This document shows positions 22,297-32,350 of a DNA stretch of 64,000 bases, piece after piece. Made by a program: the position numbers and the translations under genes. Below the pieces are notes generated by a model. That model made no database searches and had not been told where the DNA came from. It was given only the letters and a program-made list of their open reading frames with translations. Source of the DNA: Shinisaurus crocodilurus (taxonomy: Eukaryota; Chordata; Lepidosauria; Squamata; Shinisauridae); assembly GCA_021292165.1 (NCBI GenBank), contig CM037888.1:27021140-27085139 (forward strand), given 5' to 3'. Position 1 is the first letter of the stretch; the number at the start of each line of letters is the position of its first letter.

Positions 22297-22855
22297 AGAA
22301 ATAGCTCTTCTGGATAAGAACAAAGGTCCATCTAGCCCAGCATTCGGCTTCCAACTGTAGACAGCCAGATTCCACTTGGAAGACGACAAGCAGGCCGTAA
22401 ACGGCATCAGGCCTCGCCAGGACAACTAGTATCAAAAGGTATACCACATCTGAACATGGAGGTTCCGTTTAGCTGTCATGGCCAATAGCCCTTGATCAGG
22501 GGTGGGCAACTTGTGACCCTCCAAACGTTGTTGGACTGAAAGTCCCATCAGTCCAAGCCAGCATAGCCAATGGTGAGGGATTATGGGAGTTGTAGTTCAA
22601 CAACATCTGGAAGGCCACAAGTTGCCCACCTCTGCCCTTGATAGGCTGACCCTCCATGAATCTGTCTAATCCCCTTTTAAAGCCATCTAAGTGAGTAGCC
22701 ATCATGATTTGTGGCGGCTAATTCCATAAGTTAATTATACAATGTCCAAAGAAGTACACTTCCTTTTCTCTGCCTTGGATCTACAACCAATTAATTTCAT
22801 TGGGTGACCCCAAGTACTCGAGTAAAGAGAGAGGGCCACAAAATTAATCTCTAAC
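22297..22855 (-). mobile_element. CR1-like LINE family B, interrupted by a MITE
   Basis: On the minus strand it reads from the coding C-terminus, including the peptide ATHLDGFKRGLDRF, through the 3' UTR to 'aaggtccatctagcc'-type sequence at 22310-22345. A 138-bp fold-back hAT sits at 22497-22634, inside the LINE. The coding part is diverged and the 5' portion is missing. Confidence 0.75.
22497..22634. mobile_element. Fold-back hAT MITE with perfect TSD (M1)
   Basis: Flanked by identical CCCTTGAT at 22489-22496 and 22635-22642. Ends are 'caggggtgggcaacttgtga' and its near-complement 'cacaagttgcccacctctg'. The two halves form one long hairpin around 'agccagcatagccaatggtg'. Confidence 0.93.
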
Positions 22856-23033
22856 CACACCCTCCACAAATTCCCAGTTCTTTTAAATTTCTAAGATTAA
22901 TACATGATTTCTAAGATTACATGACCTCACATATGATAATGCACCATAGCCGAGCTAGTAAATACATTTCAAAAGATGCTGCAAAAAAATAATGCTGTGA
23001 TGCACAATCAATGTGCATAATGCTTTCTTAACA

Positions 23034-23125
23034 GTGTAATCCTATGCTTGTTTACTCAGAAGTAAGTCACACTGTGTTCAATGGTGCTTACTCCCAGGAA
23101 CATATGTTTAAGATTGCAGCCTAAG
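23034..23125. repeat. Short palindromic interspersed element, copy 8 (best copy)
   Basis: Reads 'gtaatcctatgcttgtttac', 'tcagaagtaagtcacactgt', 'gttcaatggtgcttactccc' and 'gattgcagcctaag'. It is nearly self-complementary, as expected for a tiny MITE-like family. No TSD was resolved. Confidence 0.75.
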
Positions 23126-23129
23126 TAGT

Positions 23130-23920
23130 TTAATCCAATTTGACAGGTCCTGCCTCAAGGAACATGCAATTGCAATTGAAAGTTTAATAGCGAGGAAGAC
23201 AAGAGATGGGAGAAAAAGGTAACACAGAGGATGTATATGCAGAAAAGAAGTTACACGTAACTTGTCTTAATTCTGGATGAGGATATACAATAATATGTGT
23301 GTGTGTGTGCTGCGTTTTAAAAATAAATAACGAAATACATAAAAAGCCCATGGAACATGCTGTGATTGTTCTCTCTTGGAAATACTCAAGCAATTACTCT
23401 TAAAGTGCACAGCTTTTTTGCAATTTAATTGAAAACACCCAAGAGCAGGCCCCTGAATGTTAGGTGTGAATCTTGCCCTCCCACTAATGCATCTGCTGTA
23501 ACCTCTCCTGGCCCACACTCAAACCTGAAATTGTGCCTCTGGTTGAGATCTGCTTTGAGCTTGGGGAACGCTTAACATTGTGCTTGATCTGATTTATTTT
23601 TCTATGCTTCTGTCGTTGCAACCCTTTCCTACCTTCACTGATAGATAAAAGCAATAATTGCTGGGGCGGGTGTTCAGGGGGTATGAAGATGGGGGGGAGG
23701 AATCTCCCTTTGTCTGATCTGGGCTCTCATCCTTCCCTTTCCAAATTTTCCCAACAGTGCAGAAAGACAACATCTGATGATCTATTTAAGTTGTGACAGG
23801 TGATCAAAACCCTTTCAATGCTACCCCCTTTAACACCTTACTCACCTGACTGTTGGCGTTACCTTTTGCCAAATACATGGATATTAGCATTGCCTGGAGT
23901 GCTGAGCTTTTGTGGGTTGC
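23130..23920. other. No gene recognised
   Basis: Unique sequence with a short (GT)n at about 23296-23310 and no identified repeat. Confidence 0.4.
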
Positions 23921-23926
23921 CCCCAC

Positions 23927-24312
23927 TTAGGGATATCAGAAAAAATCCACAACAGATTCAAATGAGTTCGGATTTCTATGAATCTGACCTGCAGATTCTG
24001 CAGCACACCGGCTCTTTCCAAGTTGCACAACTTCTGCAGACTTGCCAAGCAGGTTTTTAAAAAACTTTTGAGGGGGATTTGCACAAATGCACACTTGCAC
24101 ATTAAGTGCGCATCTGTGCATTTGCACATTAAGTGTGCATTTGCGCACTTGTGCACTAAGTGCACATTTGCATTAATGTGCATTAAGTGTGCATTTGTGC
24201 TAATGCCCATTTGCAAACAAATGAAATTCTCATACAAAAAAATCTGATTCTGTCCATAAGAGGACAATGGAAGAAAAGATGCCTGACAATCCATGAAGCA
24301 AGCAGAGATGGA
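23927..24312. repeat. Possible family D repeat containing an ATTAAGTG-rich tandem array
   Basis: Starts 'agggatatcagaaaaaatcc' and ends near 'agatggaacagattt', resembling the ends of family D. At 24078-24215 the words GCACATT, TTAAGTG and TGCATTTG recur every 20-30 bp as an imperfect tandem array. Assignment to family D is tentative. Confidence 0.45.
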
Positions 24313-24354
24313 ACAGATTTAATCAAAACCTATACATCCCTACATTGCACTTTG

Positions 24355-24500
24355 GCCTCCTCAGGGCATTGTTTATATTTTTAACTGTATTTTATTGTAT
24401 TTTTAAAATTGATTGTTATACACCGCCCAGAGAGCTTCGGCTATTGGGCGGTATAGAAAATGAATGAATGAATGAATGAATAAATAAATGAATAAATAGC
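24355..24500 (+). repeat. LINE-type 3' tail with (AATG/AATA)n end
   Basis: T-rich run, then 'gttatacaccgcccagagag', 'cttcggctattgggcggtat' and an AATG/AATA microsatellite (24461-24497). The GCCC...GGGC stem followed by a short tandem tail is typical of non-LTR LINE or SINE 3' ends. The clade is not settled. Confidence 0.6.
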
Positions 24501-24735
24501 ATACCAAATCCAAAACAGAAATTTGAAAGACTAACATTTTTTTTATTTTCACAAGAATGCAAGAGGAACCTTACTTGAACAGCTGAACACTTTATATAGC
24601 CCGGCATCCTGTTTCCAAGGTTGATCACTCAGATGCCACTGGGAAGCCCGCAAGTGAAGGCAACAACCTTCAGCCCCAGTGTTTGGGCCAGCAGAAACTT
24701 GTATTTAGAGCAGGATATTGCCTCTGAATCTAGAG

Positions 24736-24909
24736 ATTTCATAGATTTCATAGATCACAGAGTTGGAAGGAGCCTACAAGGCTATCGAGCCAAACCCCCT
24801 GCTCAATGCAGGAAACTAGAGGAGGCGGTCTCCCATCCAAGTAATAACCAGGCCTGACCCTGCTTAGCTTTCCACACTCAGACAAGCTGAGCCAGCGTGA
24901 GCCACAGGC
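24736..24909 (-). repeat. 5S rRNA-headed, CR1-tailed SINE, copy 1
   Basis: On the minus strand the head (24909 down to about 24827) matches 5S rRNA across the A box, intermediate element and C box: AGCTAAGCAGGGTC, GGCCTGGTTA, TACTTGGATGGGAGACC. The tail (24826 down to 24736) is the CR1-type end 'cctgcattgagcagggggtt' followed by ATGAAATCT-type short repeats. The 5S head lacks about 9 nt relative to functional 5S rRNA. Confidence 0.9.
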
Positions 24910-25011
24910 CTGTATTCCATACAGCCACAATGATTTCTAAGGTCACAGGGACTTCCAGGCCCAATCCTATGTCCCCCCAGACAAGTTCGGGGCAACATAG
25001 GATTGCACCCT

Positions 25012-25155
25012 TATTTATTTGTAGTATTTATATACTGCTAAGTATAAGAAAATTCCTAAGTGGCTTACATAGAAAAATTAAAATCACATTTAAAATATTA
25101 ATATTAAAATCACATTTAAAATATTAATATTAAAATCACATTTAAAACACAATTT
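25012..25155 (-). repeat. AT-rich LINE-type tail with 26-bp tandem units
   Basis: Begins with TTTA repeats and 'tatttatatactgctaagta', resembling a reversed LINE/SINE tail. A unit beginning AAAATCACATTTAAAATATT is repeated about 2.7 times (25078-25150). Confidence 0.5.
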
Positions 25156-25168
25156 TAAAAAGAATTCC

Positions 25169-25169
<1 letters not shown>

Positions 25170-25202
<33 letters not shown>
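25170..25202. repeat. (AAT)n microsatellite
   Basis: Eleven AAT-type triplets, seen directly. Confidence 0.95.
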
Positions 25203-25204
<2 letters not shown>

Positions 25205-25361
25205 ACAATACAGGAGCAGTTAAATGGAGCAGCACGATTAATTAAATGATAAGTCAGGTTCAATAGTAGGACACATATTTCGCATGAAAAAAGGTCACCA
25301 GTTCAGTTCCCATCGTCTTCAGGTCCGGCTGGGGAAGACTGTGGTCTCCAAGCCTGCAGGT

Positions 25362-25671
25362 CAGGGGTAGGCAGCCTTTTTGGGCCGTGGGCACATTTGG
25401 CAATTTGAGAAACTGTCCTGGGCACCACCACAAATGGATGCCGTGGGAGGCATAGCAAAGGACAAGTATCCTGCCCCAAAGACTGAGTACAAGGCAGAGG
25501 TGGGGTCTGAGACCCCAACACATGAAACAACTCCTTGAAACCCACAGATTTCAGCACCAGCACAGCAATCTCATCTGCCGGTAAGAAAATGGGTTTTTAA
25601 ATAAAATGTGGGGGGTGGGGCAACTTGGTGAACACCGAGAAAGGTGCCCACAAGGACCGTATTGCCTCCTG
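25362..25671 (+). mobile_element. Non-autonomous hAT family E, copy 1 (310 bp)
   Basis: Left end 'caggggtaggcagccttttt', right end 'gaccgtattgcctcctg' (inverted match). It sits inside a SINE with an imperfect 8-bp repeat (CTGCAGGT / CTGCTGTA). The interior 'catttggcaatttgagaaac' is shared with the reverse-oriented copy at 45.43-45.99 kb. No transposase frame. Confidence 0.75.
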
Positions 25672-25703
25672 CTGCTGTAGAGCCATTGCCAATCAGTGTA
25701 GAC

Positions 25704-25839
25704 CAGGGCTCTCCAACCTAGGGTCCCCAGATGTTGCTGGCCTACAGCTCCCAGCATACCCAGCCAGCATGGCTAATGGCAAGGGATTCTGGGAGCTGTA
25801 GTCCAGCAACATCTGGGGACCCAAGGTTGGAGAGCCCTG
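25704..25839. mobile_element. Fold-back hAT MITE with perfect TSD (M2)
   Basis: Ends CAGGGCTCTCCAACC and GGTTGGAGAGCCCTG, flanked by identical GTGTAGAC at 25696-25703 and 25840-25847. The target lies inside SINE family 1. Confidence 0.95.
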
Positions 25840-25898
25840 GTGTAGACAATATTAAGTTAGATGACTAATGGTCTGACTACACGTTAACTTCCTATGTA

Positions 25899-26218
25899 CA
25901 CAGACTTATCCTCCCTGAATTTGTCTAAGGTGCTCTTATTTTATGTATTGATTTAATACATTTATTTATTTATTACATTTATATACCACCTTTTTTCTTC
26001 TTGCAAGGAACCCAAGGCAGCTTGTCCTCCTCCTCCTCTCCATTTTATCCTCACAACAACCCTGTGAGGTAGGTTAGGCTGAGAGTCAGTGACTGGCCCA
26101 AAGTCACCCAGTGAGTTTCATGGCCGAGTGGGGACTAGAACCCGGATCTCCCGAGTCCCAGTCCAATACTCTAACCTCTGCACCACACTGGCTTTAAGCC
26201 ATCTAAGTGAGGGAGGAT
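25899..26218 (-). mobile_element. CR1-like LINE family B fragment split by SINE family 2
   Basis: 'acttatcctccctgaatttg' (25909-) and 'ttaagccatctaagtgaggg' (26194-) are adjacent parts of the family B coding end, as seen uninterrupted at 22.64-22.70 kb. A minus-strand SINE 2 occupies the gap. Confidence 0.65.
25960..26193 (-). repeat. SINE family 2, copy b
   Basis: Minus-strand copy running from tail (TTTATT repeats, 'ataccaccttttttc') to head ('ccacactggct'). The complement of the B box (GGTTCTAGTCC) is at 26137-26147. Near full length and inserted in CR1-like family B. Confidence 0.9.
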
Positions 26219-27850
26219 TCATATTGAGTCAGAAAGGATGGATATAAATGTTTTTAATAAACAAGCAACTCAGTAAGTTGCTTTGGAGGACCAGATCCAG
26301 CCTATGCATTGACAGTTGGCTCTCCCTGACCTAGACATCTGGCCAGTTAGGTGTATCCAGTACAGGCTGACATTTGCCCCTGGATTTTACTGGCTAAATG
26401 CATCCAGCTGTTTTCTTGTTTGTTTTTCTCTTTTTTTCTGGATGGTCCAACCAAATTGCATCGCATACTTGTCAGGATCTACAGCCAGGAGTCAATCACC
26501 ACTGATTTTATGTGATGCATTCAACTCTTAGAAAGGATGGCATGTTCTCTTAAAAGGAAGGGGGTGGGTGGGTGGGGAGAATTTTGATTTATTTCAAAAG
26601 CCAGGTTCTTTCAATAGGCCTTTGATGGTTAGGACTGAGAAATGTACCCAAAAGTGGAATAATGCTCCATTCAGAATTTTAATAGCCTTCAAACTGCAGC
26701 AAGAGCCTAGTTCAGGGACAGCGTCAGGGAATTACAAAGCATGGGACATGATCCATAAAGTCCATTTGGCTAGCATAATGTGCCAATCTGTATTTATTAC
26801 AGCTGCCCTCTGATGCATCTACAACCCACATGGCCCAGATGTGTATGCTCTAATGGCTCCACAACAAGAAAAACCTGTGGGTTTTCTCTCCTCTTCCCTG
26901 CCCCAAAGAATCCCTCTGCATATTTGCCAGGTATTGCTGGACCTTGTCTGGGTTTAATCACAGCCTGGAGCTGGTGGAGAAAATGTGCGTTATTAAGAAA
27001 TAGAAATATTTTCAGAAGCAATCAAAGGGTCAAAAGATTGATTCGGCATGTAGATTGGACATAATGCAAAGCAGGTTTTTTCTAATGAGGACTACTGGGA
27101 TGAAAAGCCAGGCAGCTCCATAGAGCCACCCGTTGGGAACGTCAGGTAGTACAATAACCCATAAAACATCGCAACAAACTGCTAAACAGGAGGAAAACAA
27201 AATGGCTGTGTGATGGCTGGAGGTATTCTGTTTTGCAGTAGTTTCTTCCCCTGACCACCTGGCATGGCTTTCCATTTCTCTCTCTAGCAAAAGGATTAAT
27301 TGCTCACATACAAATGGGGAGAAAGACATAGAGACATCTTAGGGTTGATTCACACATCCATATACTTTATTCATTTTCTCTACACTTGATCACTCTACAC
27401 TCGATGACTGGCAACTGGGGGCAAAATTAGATGTGATCCATGTGTTTTAGACCCAGATCTAGAGGTTGGGGAGCAGGACTGGTCCCAGGTCCAATGCAGA
27501 GGGCAGGATGATGTCTGCAGGAAGGACTTAGGGGAGGGGGGGGAGAACTCCCTGACACCATCCCACCCTCTGGAAGTCATCCACCCCAATTTGCTTTTTC
27601 CATGCAGAGAGAGGCACAGAGGCCTCTCTCTGCACAAAGAAAGGCACTCTGCTGGGGCTTTGAGTAGCAGCTCCTGCAGGCACCAGCCAAGTTGCAAGCC
27701 AGCTTCACCAGCTGCTTATTGTCCCAGTCAGGATGAGTCCCAGTTGGGGAAGGCAAAGGAGGAGTGAAATGGATGCAGCCACAGCCATAAGGAGTGCTTC
27801 TTGAGGTTGTGGCTGAGTTCCAAGCTCTCTCTGCTCCCACCCCCCCTTAC
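26219..27850. other. No gene recognised
   Basis: Mixed unique sequence. Short open frames have no known domains. Possible old repeat pieces are present but not assignable by eye. Confidence 0.4.
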
Positions 27851-27929
27851 CTGAGGAAAGGGAGCAAAGCCAACTCAGCGGCAGCCTCAAAACCTGAGGC
27901 TCACTTGCTTTCCCACCCTCTTTTCTGAG

Positions 27930-28003
27930 GGGTGGAGCTTTGGGGAAGGGGAGGGGCCTTGCCTGGTGGGCTGAATTTGGCCCATTGGCAAGAAATTGCC
28001 CAC
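27930..28003. repeat. Probable hAT right end
   Basis: 'gggctgaatttggcccattg' then 'gaaattgcccacccctag' matches the right ends of the hAT elements at 21.4 and 22.6 kb. The left end was not located, so the element boundary is unknown. Confidence 0.45.
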
Positions 28004-28244
28004 CCCTAGATTAGATCAATCAATTTTGAAAAGCCCTTTTGATCAAGTAAGAAGGTGCACTGATTCATCAGGGTGTTGGATTTTCCTCTCTCTCTCTCTC
28101 TTTTTGGTTTAAAAATGGAGATGGCAAACATCATCTTAGAAGAGTCTTCGGCTTTCTCATGAGTGGACGCCTCTTCTAAGGAGGCAGCTGCTAGAAAACT
28201 CCATCCTATCAGCTGACAACAAAGAAAGGATGCATTTTGCTTCA

Positions 28245-28269
28245 GATATAGATAGATAGATCGATAGAT

Positions 28270-28301
<32 letters not shown>
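28245..28301. repeat. (GATA)n microsatellite
   Basis: About 57 bp of GATA/AGAT tetranucleotides with a few substitutions, seen directly. Confidence 0.95.
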
Positions 28302-28472
28302 TAAAAACTGCTTTGCAAATTAATCAATGAACTGACAAAAACTCATATAATTAATCAGGGGATAGACTTACAGTTCTGCTGAAATCATGTAATGTGAGTG
28401 TGTGTGTGTGTGTAGTGAGCCTGATATAAAGAGCAAAGGAGTCCTGCAGAGGAGAAGTGCAGAGGAGAAGTG

Positions 28473-28866
28473 CGTCTCCAGCAACACCAAGTGGGCCGCT
28501 CAACAAGATCTGCCACAGACGGCCTTCTCCTTGTCCCTTCAGCCAGAGCAGCTAGACTGGTCGGGACGAGGAAGAGGGCCTTCTCTGTGGCAGCCCCCGT
28601 ACTGTGGAACTCTCTCCCAAGTGACCTCCGCCAGGCCCCCTCTCTGCTGAGCTTCCGCCGCTCATTAAAAACTTGGTTATTCAGGCGGGAATATGGGGTG
28701 GGCTAAGATTTTAAAATTTTATACTGTTTTAATGTATTTTAATGTATTTTAATGTATTTTAATGGAGAAAAATGTTTTAATGTATTTTATTCTGTTTTAT
28801 CTTCTGTACATCGCCCAGGGTGGCTGGTTTGCTGGCCAGATGGGCGATAAATAAATGCAAATAATA
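28473..28866 (+). mobile_element. L2-clade LINE 3' end
   Basis: Plus-strand coding sequence translates to the C-terminal motif TRKRAFSVAAPVLWNSLPSDLR and SFRRSLKTWLF, then stops in the 3' UTR. The tail 'gtacatcgcccagggtggct' and 'ggccagatgggcgataaata' matches, in opposite orientation, the 3' ends at 15.1 and 51.7 kb. Only about 75 residues of ORF2 remain. A TTTTAATGTA tandem repeat lies at 28725-28762. Confidence 0.88.
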
Positions 28867-28928
28867 ATGAATAATGAATAACCCTTTGCAGCTGTCTCCA
28901 CCCTCCCTAAATTCCCTCACCCTAGGTT

Positions 28929-29074
28929 CAACCTTCTCTCACACTTGGGCCCCCTGATGTTATTGGACTACTACAACTCCCATTGCCCCTGACCTCCCAG
29001 CCTGCTGGTTGGGGATGATGGGAGTTGTAGCCAGCCCAACATAGTCTGGGGACCCAAGGGTGGGAAAGGCTGCG
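28929..29074. mobile_element. Fold-back hAT MITE, diverged (M9)
   Basis: 'tactacaactcccattgccc' and 'gatgatgggagttgtag' form the inverted core; the right end is 'aagggtgggaaaggctg'. Flanking CCTAGG on both sides (28921 and 29075) may be the remaining duplication. Confidence 0.65.
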
Positions 29075-29079
29075 CCTAG

Positions 29080-30060
29080 GCATTTTTCTCCAATCAGGTC
29101 TCTGATACCAGAAGTGATCCTGGCTGAGAGAACAGAACTTGAGAGGAGGGGGCTGCAGGGAGGCAAGCCATGGGAAGCGGGGGCTGGGTTCAGCTTCTGT
29201 CACCCATACAGCCCTCCTGATCCTTAAATGAGACCTCCTGTCCTCTCAGGGATGCTCCAGGTTCTGGTATGGGAGCTGCATTTCCCCCCCAAGAACTTAG
29301 GTGGCCTGAACACTGGTGCTCTAGGCCATGAAAAGCGTATAACATGAGTGAGCTAACCGCAGGGGCCAAGGCACTTGGTTAACTTGGTTTGCTTGCACCT
29401 CTGAAGCTTGTGTCTCCAGGTGCAATTTTAAATGTGAGATTAGCATCGATTTGTGCTTATGTTGGTTTGCAATGCAGATGTGACATCCACATTGGCTGCA
29501 ACGTAAGCTCAATTTCACTCAACAACATCGCACAGATGCCATGAGAAAGGCACTGAGGTGCACAGTACCATCTCATTGGGAAATGGCCTACCGTTCTCCC
29601 CTGTGCCTGAAGAATGCATCTCTTTGTTGGCCACAGCCTGAGCACATGTTATTATTATATCAGGTTGGCCTGATAAAAGCTATCATATAATCTACACCAC
29701 TTTCCTAGCAGGGAAACATGGAAAATCCAGCACACACACACATACACAAACATCGATAAGAGCCTTCATTAAAGCTGGCACTTTATAGCTTCCTTTCTGC
29801 AAATTCCTTTGAATCTGAGCAGTAGAATTCTTTTGGAAACAAAATGTGTCACAGGTACAGTCCACCTGGGGATGCACAAAGCAGGCAGCAGTTTCAACAG
29901 GGGCTTCTGTCAAGTGATTAAAGAATTGTTCGTAGTTTAAACATCAGCCTTTTAATAAATTAACTGACTGAACTGAAGTAAGCTTGTGTGTTACCCAACA
30001 CTCAGTATTAGATATCTCTTATGGGAAGTGTTGAGGTGTAAGATAACTTTAATAAACCAA
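29080..30060. other. No gene recognised
   Basis: Unique sequence without identifiable repeats; short (CA)n near 29732-29742. Confidence 0.4.
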
Positions 30061-30063
30061 AAG

Positions 30064-30100
30064 AGCAGTCCTATACCTGTCTACTCAGAAGTAAGTCTGA
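30064..30100. repeat. Short palindromic element, copy 9 (half)
   Basis: 'cagtcctatacctgtctact' and 'cagaagtaagtct' match one half of the family. Confidence 0.5.
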
Positions 30101-30443
30101 TATATATCAAACCAGAATTAAAATAGCCTCAAAAATGAATGAGTGCTCCTGATTTGCAGCTCTAAAAAACTGACTCTGATCAATTGATTAACTAATGATG
30201 ATTTAGTATCAATTAAAGCAATGAAAGGTTGAAGCACTAGTTTTAATTCAGGGTTATACTGCCTGCATCTTTTCCTGCTCAGGATGAAAAGCAACTGGGG
30301 GACACTGAGCGGGGGGGGGGGGAACCAGACAAAAAAGGGTTAAGAAGACCCTTCCTCTACTGTGCAGGTCTTCCACTCCAGATTGCAATCTATGCTGCTG
30401 CTTTAGGTTTGGGGCGGGAAGGGTTAAAGACACAATATATCTT

Positions 30444-30667
30444 GAGCCAGTGTGGCGTAGTGGTGAGAGTGTTGGACTGGGACTCAGGAGATCCGGGTTC
30501 TAGTCCCCGCTCGGCCGTGAAAAACTCACATGGGTGACTTTGGGCCAGTCACTAACTCTCAGCCTAACCTACCCCACAGGGAGGTAAAATGGAGAGGTGG
30601 AAGAGGATTATGTAAGCCGCCTGGGGTTCCTTAAAGGAAAAAAGGCGGGGTATAAATATAATATATA

Positions 30668-30672
<5 letters not shown>
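30444..30672 (+). repeat. SINE family 2, copy c
   Basis: Full order: 'gagccagtgtggcgtagtgg' head, B box GGTTCTAGTCC (30498-30508), 'tgactttgggccagtcacta' body, 'tatgtaagccgcctggggtt' and 'ggcggggtataaatata' tail, running into (TA)n(TG)n at 30660-30710. Confidence 0.95.
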
Positions 30673-30708
<36 letters not shown>

Positions 30709-30710
30709 AC
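30660..30710. repeat. (TA)n(TG)n compound microsatellite
   Basis: Grows directly out of the SINE A/T-rich tail, a common origin for microsatellites. Confidence 0.9.
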
Positions 30711-30737
30711 TGAATGCCATGTGTAGTTTGGTCCTAA

Positions 30738-31643
30738 GGCCTGTTTCACACATGATGTGGAGCAAACCTGCCATCAAGGGCCAAACTAAATGGGTCTTCG
30801 AAATCCACGATCAGCTCACCCAGCTCTTTACATTTTGCTCAAAAGCAGCCGTGGCAATGGGCAAAGTGATGTAGAATCGCAGTTCTGGGTGAGGGGTTTA
30901 TAACCCTTCCCCCCATGTGATTTTTCCCAATGTACAGCTGCTTTTTGCCCCATTAAGGGGAGGGAAAACATATGGGTATGCGTATGATTCCCCTAACAGG
31001 GCAAATAACAGCTACAGAGGGGGGCACTGATAAAATAGCATCGGGGGAAAAGAGTTACCCCTCCGACAGTGCCACAGACCCAATCCAATTTCCCCTCCAC
31101 CCCCTTCTGCCCCACCGACTGCTTTTAAAAGATATTGAACAACATGAGAAATCTGATCATGAATCCCCAGTGTCTCATCTGGTGTGGTTCTGAGGCAGCC
31201 AGTCATGGCTCCCTCGCAAGCATATCTGCATGATACAGGCAGTGGTGCAGTGGCCAGTTTTTGAAGTACAGCACAGCCACGCCCCCAAGGAGAGTCCAAA
31301 AATGCAGGCAGCTGTGTCAAACCATTTCAACAAACCCGTTTCTAGCAGCTTTCATCTCCACGAAGAGCAGGTCTTCTGTAAAGCGATTGGGTCTCAAATT
31401 GCCCATGCAAGATCAAAATACTTTACATGACAACAGGGAACAATATATTGTTGGTGTGAAAATTAACCACCCCCATCCCCAGCTACTGTGAGAATTGCAG
31501 CTAAGCTCAACGGGAACAGGGAAGCCTGAGGGGTGGTGGTGGTGGCAGATGTCGTGTCCCACTACACCACTGGACACAGGAGCTTGTCACATTTGCATGT
31601 TCCTCCCCCCCACCTAAACAAAATGCAATATGTCAAGAGGGCC
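30738..31643. mobile_element. Possible PIF/Harbinger-like element
   Basis: Starts 'ggcctgtttcacacatgatg' and ends 'gcaatatgtcaagagggcc'; both ends abut TAA, as expected for a 3-bp TWA duplication. The inverted match is imperfect and the interior is not recognised, so the boundary is tentative. Confidence 0.35.
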
Positions 31644-31669
31644 TAAGTTAAGTGTAAATGTAGTCAGAG

Positions 31670-32350
31670 CTAAGGATGGACAAATCTGTCAATTTTGGTT
31701 CCTCTCAGTTTATTTTATTGATTTGTTATGTTTCTATCCCACCTTTTTCCCCTCCAAGGAACCCAAGGTGGCTTATATGGTCCTCCTCTTCTCCATTTCA
31801 TCCTCACAACAACCCTGTGAGGTAGGCTAGGCTCAGAGTTAGTGACTGTCCCAAAGTCATCCAGTGAGCTTCATGGCCAAGTGGGCACTAGAATCTGGAT
31901 ATCTTAAGTCCTAGTCCAACACTCTAACCACTACACCACACTGGCTCTCATTTTTTCTCATTTTCCAATCTTGCCTCCAATTAATCTCAAACTCGAGAAT
32001 TTCTCCATTCTTAAGTTTACTTTGTCCCGAACTTTGAGAATTTTGTTTTTAAAGTTTGCATGAAAATCCATAAGCATTTTGGTGCACATTTCTCCTAATA
32101 AATGCATTTTGTATGCATTTTTATCTAAGTTTTGCAAGCAATTTTCTGAACAGAATGCATTTTTGAATATTATGTCCCCTAATATACACATTTTTGTACA
32201 CTTTTTTTTAAATTGAAGAACTCCATTCCAAACTCAGAAGTGTGAATTTCAAAGGATAACTGAGATTCAGTTTACACAGTGGTTCGAAAGTGCGAAATTA
32301 GGTAACTTCACATTAAAATGCGAACTGAATGAATTTCTCTCCCATCCCTA
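31670..32350. mobile_element. AT-rich repeat family D, copy 2, carrying SINE 2
   Basis: Left end 'taaggatggacaaatctgtc', right end 'gaatttctctcccatcccta', both like family D. The interior holds ATGCATTTT words and 'gaactttgagaattttg', the reverse of words in copy 1. SINE 2 copy d is inserted at 31710-31949. Confidence 0.6.
31710..31949 (-). repeat. SINE family 2, copy d
   Basis: Minus strand, full length from 'ctatcccacctttttcccct' tail to 'accacactggctct' head. It lies inside family D copy 2, so it is younger than that element. Confidence 0.92.

Larger units (their letters stand above)
25252..25898 (+). repeat. SINE family 1 copy split by two hAT elements
   Basis: The SINE is in three pieces: 25252-25361 (diverged head with GTTCAGTTCC B box), 25672-25703 ('ctgctgtagagccattgcca', 'atcagtgtagac') and 25840-25898 ('gtgtagacaatattaagtta' to 'taacttcctatgt'). 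Joined, they match the intact copy at 20,742-20,920 in order and length. The gaps hold a 310-bp hAT and a 136-bp fold-back hAT. Confidence 0.85.

Noticed and set aside
24078..24215. CRISPR-like spaced repeats
   Set aside because: The repeated words are short and imperfect, spacers are not unique, and the window is vertebrate DNA.
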